A model generated the notes under the pieces. It was not told where the DNA came from and did no database searches. It was given only the letters and a program-made list of their open reading frames with translations. From assembly GCF_004331455.1 (NCBI RefSeq), contig NZ_SJJR01000018.1:1-64000 (forward strand): a stretch of DNA of 64,000 nucleotides, in the 5' to 3' direction. Position numbers and translations under genes: made by a program. The DNA comes from Micromonospora zingiberis (lineage in GTDB: Bacteria; Actinomycetota; Actinomycetes; Mycobacteriales; Micromonosporaceae). Shown here piece after piece: positions 60,097 through 64,000 of this stretch (position 1 is its first letter; the number at the start of each line of letters is the position of its first letter).

Positions 60097-60999
60097 ATGA
60101 CCGCTGCGAACCCGAGCATCACCACCGCCCAGAACAGTGAGCGGGCCCTGACCCTGCTGGCCGCCCAGCGACGGCTCTACTCCGACGCCAAAATCATCCA
60201 GGGAACGCGACTCGTCATCGCCGCCACCGGTGCCCTCGGCTCCGTCGCCGCCGCCCTCGCCTTCCCGCCGTGGCGCACATCGATCGCTATCGTCACCGGC
60301 CTCATCCTGCTGGTCATCGGCATCTTGGGGAGTGCCCGTGAAAAACGCAAGATCAATGAGGGCTCCTGCGTCCAGGAAGAACTCGACGGGATGCTGTTCG
60401 GGCTGCCCTGGAACGACATGTGCGCCGACCGGCCCACCACCAGCACCATCACCACGGCCGCGAACCGCCTCAGAGGCGACCGCAGCGACCTGCGCAACTG
60501 GTACCCCGATACCGCAAGCGTGCCCTACCCGATGAACGTACTGATCTGCCAGAACAGCAACCTAGGTTGGGGAGCGTCCGCGCACCGCAAATGGGCCGCG
60601 ACCCTGACCGCCGCGATCCTCGCCCTGCTCGCGGCGTCCACGCTCATCATGGTCGTGGGCCACATGGAGGTCGTAGAGGCGCTGATCGCGCTCGTCGTCC
60701 CGCAACTGTCGCTGCTCAAAGAGCTCTACGAGATGGCTCGGTCCAACCTCGACACCGCCACCAGCAAGGCCAGCGCCGAAGGCAAGGTCCTCAACCTGTG
60801 GCGTCGCGGGCTCGCCGATCCAGCCGCCGTCACGATCACCGACTGCCGCGCGGTGCAGGACAAGATCCTGCAGTTCCGGCAGAACGGCGCATCAATCCCG
60901 AATTGGTTCCACAACCGGGTCCGACGGCGCCAAGAAGCAACCATGTCCGCTACCGCCCAACACATGGTCGATGAAGCCCGAGCACACGGCATCGCCTGA
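60097..60999 (+). CDS. S-4TM family CBASS membrane effector
   Basis: A 300-residue membrane protein. ALTLLAAQRRLYSDAKIIQG (16-35), then two TM helices (about 36-56, 61-79), QEELDGMLFGLPWND near 92, NWYPDTASVPYPMNVLICQNSN near 135 and a second TM pair (about 165-215) fit the S-4TM effector family known from SMODS/CD-NTase loci. Its likely role is to damage the membrane when bound by the cyclic nucleotide. ATG 60097 follows GAGCAG after a 35-base gap. Last gene of the operon. Confidence 0.86.
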   Translation: MTAANPSITTAQNSERALTLLAAQRRLYSDAKIIQGTRLVIAATGALGSVAAALAFPPWRTSIAIVTGLILLVIGILGSAREKRKINEGSCVQEELDGMLFGLPWNDMCADRPTTSTITTAANRLRGDRSDLRNWYPDTASVPYPMNVLICQNSNLGWGASAHRKWAATLTAAILALLAASTLIMVVGHMEVVEALIALVVPQLSLLKELYEMARSNLDTATSKASAEGKVLNLWRRGLADPAAVTITDCRAVQDKILQFRQNGASIPNWFHNRVRRRQEATMSATAQHMVDEARAHGIA

Positions 61000-61099
61000 C
61001 CCGCACCCACACCACCGGCCTACGCCCGCGATCGGGAGTTCATCGATTTGGACGTGCTCCAGCGCATAGTGCGGGCCGCAGCCTGATGGGACTGTCGGC

Positions 61100-61359
61100 G
61101 TGGAGCGGTACGGCTTCCGCGGGGTGGTCTGCACCGACTGGGGGCCTGGTCACCGACGCTGAGATCATGGGCACACCGATGCTGGCCCGCGCCTGAGGCG
61201 TCGAGCACCGCCCGGAGCTGATCGAACAGGGTCAGCGAGGACCTCGTTGACGTGTCGGTGCGCCGCATCCTGCGCGACAAGTTCCGGCTCGGCCTGTTCG
61301 GCGACCGCCACTTCGTCGACCCGGACGTCGCCTTCCGCATGGCCGGTCGCGTTGCTTAA
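61100..61359 (+). pseudogene. Decayed GH3 beta-glucosidase fragment
   Basis: The plus strand reads YGFRGVVCTDWG and, with frame changes, LVTDAEIMG and DVSVRRILRDKFRLGLFGDR, ending at TAA 61357-61359. This matches the C-terminal barrel end of a GH3 beta-glucosidase (catalytic Asp in CTDWG). Several frame breaks are required, so the gene is inactive. The flanking sequence 61000-61099 also carries traces of it. Confidence 0.7.
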
Positions 61360-61366
61360 CGCCGCC

Positions 61367-61410
61367 CGGCCATGTGGGTTCGGCCTGGCGGAGCCGAACC
61401 CACCTGGCCG
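61367..61410 (+). terminator. Hairpin after the GH3 remnant
   Basis: An 18-bp stem with one mismatch, CGGCCATGTGGGTTCGGC (61367-61384) against GCCGAACCCACCTGGCCG (61393-61410). The rest of the gap to 61680 shows no gene. Confidence 0.8.
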
Positions 61411-61601
61411 TTGCCTGAGTCTGCGCCGTCAGCTTGTCTCAATGACGATGTTGGTTGGGCCTGGCGAGACCTGGCTTTGCCGGCGTTCACGCCGGTGAGG
61501 CTGGACCGCGCTGGAGCTGGTACTAAACGGGATGCAGTGCCGACTCGCATGTTGCCGAGTGTTGCCCGGGGCCGGGCTCGCCCCCTGTGTCGACTCTCGT
61601 T

Positions 61602-61622
61602 TCCCAACAAGATCCCCAACAA
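61602..61622 (+). repeat. Inner island-end direct repeat, right
   Basis: TCCCAACAAGATCCCCAACAA matches 51231-51252 in the same orientation; it lies 57 bases inside the right att copy. Confidence 0.55.
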
Positions 61623-61679
61623 TTGCTGTTCGGGTATTGACCAACTTTCGGCTGGTCAAGCTGTCTAGCTGGGAAAACT

Positions 61680-61723
61680 TGGAGCGGGTGAAGGGAATCG
61701 AACCCGCACTGTCAGCTTGGGAA
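61680..61723 (-). repeat. Right attachment site copy (tRNA-Gly 3' fragment)
   Basis: This 44-bp sequence equals 51071-51114 except one base (AGGG for CGGG in the T-arm). Its neighbour on the tRNA 5' side (61724 on) does not continue as tRNA-Gly, so it is also a fragment and not the intact gene. Confidence 0.88.
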
Positions 61724-61865
61724 CCGTACAAGGGCGACCGGTGATCATTCTGTCGGGCAGCTCGGCAAGCAATCGAGTGGCCTGGAGTGACCTCAGGAAG
61801 CCCGCCGTAATGGCCCGCTAATGGCCCGGATCTTCGTTGAGCCCGCTTGATCACTGCCGGACCGG

Positions 61866-61946
61866 GGGGACACCCCGCCACTGGAGCTGTCCCCGCCGTT
61901 TCCGCAGCTAAATCTCCGCCGGGGGACAGCGGGGACACGGGGGACA
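61866..61946. repeat. Cluster of GGGGACA motifs
   Basis: Four GGGGACA copies (61866, 61922, 61931, 61940) and one inverted TGTCCCC (61888) lie in the gap right of the att copy. Such clusters can serve as protein binding sites; no assignment is possible. Confidence 0.4.
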
Positions 61947-61958
61947 GCACCCAGGGAC

Positions 61959-63674
61959 TCAATCGTTCAACGCTCTCGTGCTACCGCTTTCCTCGGACTG
62001 CGCTGGTTCTTCAACGGCCGTGCTGTTCAGGCCGTCCAGCTCCAAGATCGCTCCTTCTTCCCTAGAGTCGGCGAAAGAAACATCACCTCCAGCGATATGC
62101 ACATTCTGCGGAAATTGAATTTTTCCGCTCCGGAACTCGTTACCCAAAAATAGGATCTGGCCACCCGTCATTACTAGATTGTCGAAACGGACTTCGCTAC
62201 CATCAATAACCACATCAATAAATTCGATCGAGCCGCCGTCGATTTGAACCCAATCAAACGAAAACTCCGTCCCAGACAATATAGTCGAGAAGCGACGACG
62301 ACCATCGTCAGGGGTGGGACCATAGGTAAGATCAGATCCAATTATCAATTTCCCCTTACTGACCTCCAGGCCATTTAAATAGAACGTCCCGCAAGCGAAC
62401 GTTCCACCAAGGAATCGCACCACGCCGCCATTGATTATCGAACGACTCATACTCAGTCCGGTCGAATTAGGGTCACCTTCCAAAGCAAGATTGAATAGAC
62501 TGACGGTGCCACCGTCGAATTCCGCCTCAATGAAGTCGACCGAGCCGCCGATTCGGGGGGTTGTGATATTCACCTCGCCGCTAACGAATTGGGAGCCCTG
62601 AAAAAGGATGCGTCCATTATCTACCAAGTCCCCATAGACTCCCACTTTGCTGTCCTCAAACAAGGAATATTCGAAACCTATACCACCCGCGAAAATAGCC
62701 CCCGTGAACGAAACCTTACAGGCCCTAAAGTATACGCCGCTGAAATCTGTTTCCCCATAGAAGGTGCATTTGTCGAAACTGACGTTACAGTTCGTGAGCG
62801 CGATATCGCCAAATCGCAGGTCCTCGAAGGTTGATCCCGTAAAGTCGAACGATTGCCCAAACCAATCTGACGCAGCCTCGGGCCGCAAGTGTTCCTTAAT
62901 GACTCGGATTACGGTGTCTCGGACTTGTTGTTCCTCGCGAGGGTTGTAGCGAGCTTCGCCCACGTATTTAACCTCAGGGGCTACCTCACTATCAGGGGCG
63001 ACCGGCTCGGGCTGTGATCCTGGTCCGGATTTCCGGGCGTATCTCTTGTGATCCCCGATAGGCGTGTAGGGCATTCGCACGTATGCGCAAAGAACATCAA
63101 TACAGGTCTGCCTTCCAGCTTCCCAGTCGTCGGCAAGGCTGGCCATCGCGTAAACTCCAGCCAACCTTATGGCCGATTTCTCGGAACCGAGCTGTTCTGA
63201 GGCGGCCGTGAACCGCTCAGTGAAGACCTTTGTGTTCTCCCGATTGTGCTCAACCTCATTCAGTCGTTGACGCCTATATGCTACGACGAGCGCCACGACA
63301 CCACCGATACCACCTACGATGGTGAGAGCGACCTTTGAGGCGTCGAATAGCGTCTTCGGATCTACTCCAGAAGCTGAGATGCTGGCTAGTTTTGGTCGCT
63401 GATACAGAAGCCAGAGCACGTACAAGGTCACCCCGGCAATACTTAGGCCCAGGAGTAGCCACATCGCAATATGAACAGCAAGCGGCATCACCATATTGGG
63501 GTTTTTTGGGTGTCGCCGAGTTTTCCTAAATGGCACCCTCATGGTGTTCGGATTGCTCCGTTCTAACATGAAAGCGGCGTAGGCACGCGGCTTATAGGCG
63601 ACAGCGCCAAGCCGATTCCAAACCGTCCGAGGGCGGATATCTGCTCCGCTGTTCTCACCGTTTGTGAAGCTCAT
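61959..63674 (-). CDS. Membrane-anchored pentapeptide-type repeat protein
   Basis: A 571-residue protein with two transmembrane helices (about 68-90 and 113-130), an intracellular helical region (FTERFTAASEQLGSEKSAIRLAGVYAMASLADDW), and a C-terminal half with degenerate pentapeptide-like right-handed beta-helix repeats (for example DFTGSTFEDLRFGDIALTNC, then CTFYGETDFSGVYFRACKVSF). The sequence is much lower in GC than its surroundings (about 50%), indicating horizontal transfer. The stop of the upstream kinase gene overlaps its ATG (ATGA at 63674-63671). Function unknown; a similar N-terminal module is common in Streptomyces. Confidence 0.82.
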   Translation of the reverse strand: MSFTNGENSGADIRPRTVWNRLGAVAYKPRAYAAFMLERSNPNTMRVPFRKTRRHPKNPNMVMPLAVHIAMWLLLGLSIAGVTLYVLWLLYQRPKLASISASGVDPKTLFDASKVALTIVGGIGGVVALVVAYRRQRLNEVEHNRENTKVFTERFTAASEQLGSEKSAIRLAGVYAMASLADDWEAGRQTCIDVLCAYVRMPYTPIGDHKRYARKSGPGSQPEPVAPDSEVAPEVKYVGEARYNPREEQQVRDTVIRVIKEHLRPEAASDWFGQSFDFTGSTFEDLRFGDIALTNCNVSFDKCTFYGETDFSGVYFRACKVSFTGAIFAGGIGFEYSLFEDSKVGVYGDLVDNGRILFQGSQFVSGEVNITTPRIGGSVDFIEAEFDGGTVSLFNLALEGDPNSTGLSMSRSIINGGVVRFLGGTFACGTFYLNGLEVSKGKLIIGSDLTYGPTPDDGRRRFSTILSGTEFSFDWVQIDGGSIEFIDVVIDGSEVRFDNLVMTGGQILFLGNEFRSGKIQFPQNVHIAGGDVSFADSREEGAILELDGLNSTAVEEPAQSEESGSTRALND

Positions 63675-64000
63675 TCTGAGTCCAGGGGCACGGGAGACGC
63701 AGGTGGCAGCAGGCCGTATTTCCGGATAGCTACGTCGATGCGCTGCGCAGCCTGCTCGGCGGACAGTCGGCCTGTGTTGATTTCAAGATCCGCCTTAACT
63801 CGCGGGGTCGCGTCCCAAGCGGCAAGCCGCTCCGCCGTGTCACCGGTTCGCCGAGCCTCGATCCGTTCTGCTGCAACACTTCGAGAAGACCAGATGTATA
63901 CAACGATCCAAGAGCCAGGCGGGAAAGCGCCTCGTACGGCGTCGATTCCGTCAGGTTGCCCTAGATGCAGCACGGGAATGTGCCGTGAAAGTTCATCAGC
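63671..64000 (-). CDS. Guanylate kinase-like protein (partial)
   Basis: The frame runs from the window edge to a stop at 63671-63673, 109 visible codons. PVLHLGQPDGIDAVRGAFPPGSWIVVYIWSSRS, then RIEARRTGDTAERLAAWDAT and INTGRLSAEQAAQRI match the C-terminal part of a guanylate kinase-like P-loop kinase, with the lid-type RRTGDT basic motif. The N-terminus with the P-loop is outside the window. It is coupled to the pentapeptide gene. As an island-borne copy it is unlikely to be the housekeeping gmk. Confidence 0.68.
   Translation of the reverse strand, partial: ADELSRHIPVLHLGQPDGIDAVRGAFPPGSWIVVYIWSSRSVAAERIEARRTGDTAERLAAWDATPRVKADLEINTGRLSAEQAAQRIDVAIRKYGLLPPASPVPLDSE

Larger units (their letters stand above)
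51071..61723. mobile_element. 10.65-kb genomic island inserted at tRNA-Gly
   Basis: The segment between two 44-bp direct repeats (51071-51114 and 61680-61723). It contains IS remnants, a decayed GH3 fragment, a 675-aa protein with a GIY-YIG partner, a HEPN-like protein and a CBASS operon. A second direct repeat, TCCC(C)A(T/A)CAAGATCCCCAACAA, lies just inside each end. No integrase gene is found inside, so it is probably a defective or immobilised island. Confidence 0.85.

Noticed and set aside
61680..61757. Complete tRNA gene at the right island end
   Set aside because: As on the left, the sequence beyond the anticodon loop does not form the 5' half, and the T-arm carries a mismatch.
61429..61962. 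Minus-strand frame of 177 codons spanning the right att copy
   Set aside because: It crosses the att repeat and the GGGGACA cluster and has no domain; such frames through tRNA remnants are common artefacts.

Overview
The window is GC-rich (about 70%), uses many GTG/TTG starts and has actinobacterial families throughout: a dnaK-grpE-dnaJ-hspR operon with HAIR operators, DUF3151, DUF6458, an F420-type LLM oxidoreductase and an LPxTG surface protein. Its gene set and intergenic repeats look like a Micromonosporaceae chromosome (Micromonospora or Salinispora-like). This assignment is inferred; no rRNA or marker phylogeny is available here.

Positions 1-51,070 are mostly core genome. In order: the tail of a putative IS element; DUF3151, LOG-family protein and fructose-bisphosphate aldolase; an LPxTG wall protein; a DUF368 (PopT-type) lipid-carrier transporter; an ArsR regulator, pyrE and a short-chain dehydrogenase; two related four-TM proteins with proline-rich tails; clpB with its own HAIR site; a lipoprotein; a KhtT/KhtU-type K+/H+ antiporter pair; the dnaK-grpE-dnaJ-hspR heat-shock operon; two adjacent dynamin-like GTPases; a PAP2-like enzyme; a 2-oxoacid dehydrogenase E1a-E1b-E2 operon; a Trp-repeat membrane protein; a thioredoxin-NHL protein; the pxpB-pxpC-pxpA 5-oxoprolinase operon; a hemolysin III protein; sixA between two DUF6458 paralogues; an acyl-CoA dehydrogenase; a SpoIIE phosphatase; an RlpA-like protein; and small metabolic genes. 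Many gene ends carry strong hairpin terminators. Two dispersed intergenic repeat families occur, one copy apparently cut by the IS end.

Positions 51,071-61,723 form a 10.65-kb genomic island bounded by 44-bp direct repeats (one mismatch) that match the 3' part of tRNA-Gly(CCC). It carries IS remnants, an unrecognised 675-aa protein translationally coupled to a GIY-YIG domain protein, a 544-aa protein with a C-terminal HEPN-like RN-x4-H motif, and a type III CBASS anti-phage operon. The CBASS operon is a TRIP13-like AAA+ ATPase, an unassigned 161-aa protein, a bacterial HORMA protein, a CD-NTase and an S-4TM membrane effector, with a divergent XRE-family regulator. By the known logic of such systems, HORMA binding to the CD-NTase turns on cyclic nucleotide synthesis after infection, TRIP13 resets HORMA, and the messenger opens the membrane effector. 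A decayed GH3 beta-glucosidase fragment closes the island.

From 61,724 to the end there is a second, AT-richer accessory segment: a two-TM pentapeptide-type protein translationally coupled to a guanylate kinase-like gene that runs off the window. Neither att copy has an intact tRNA beside it, so the islands are probably stacked in tandem and the intact tRNA-Gly and any integrase lie to the right, outside the window.
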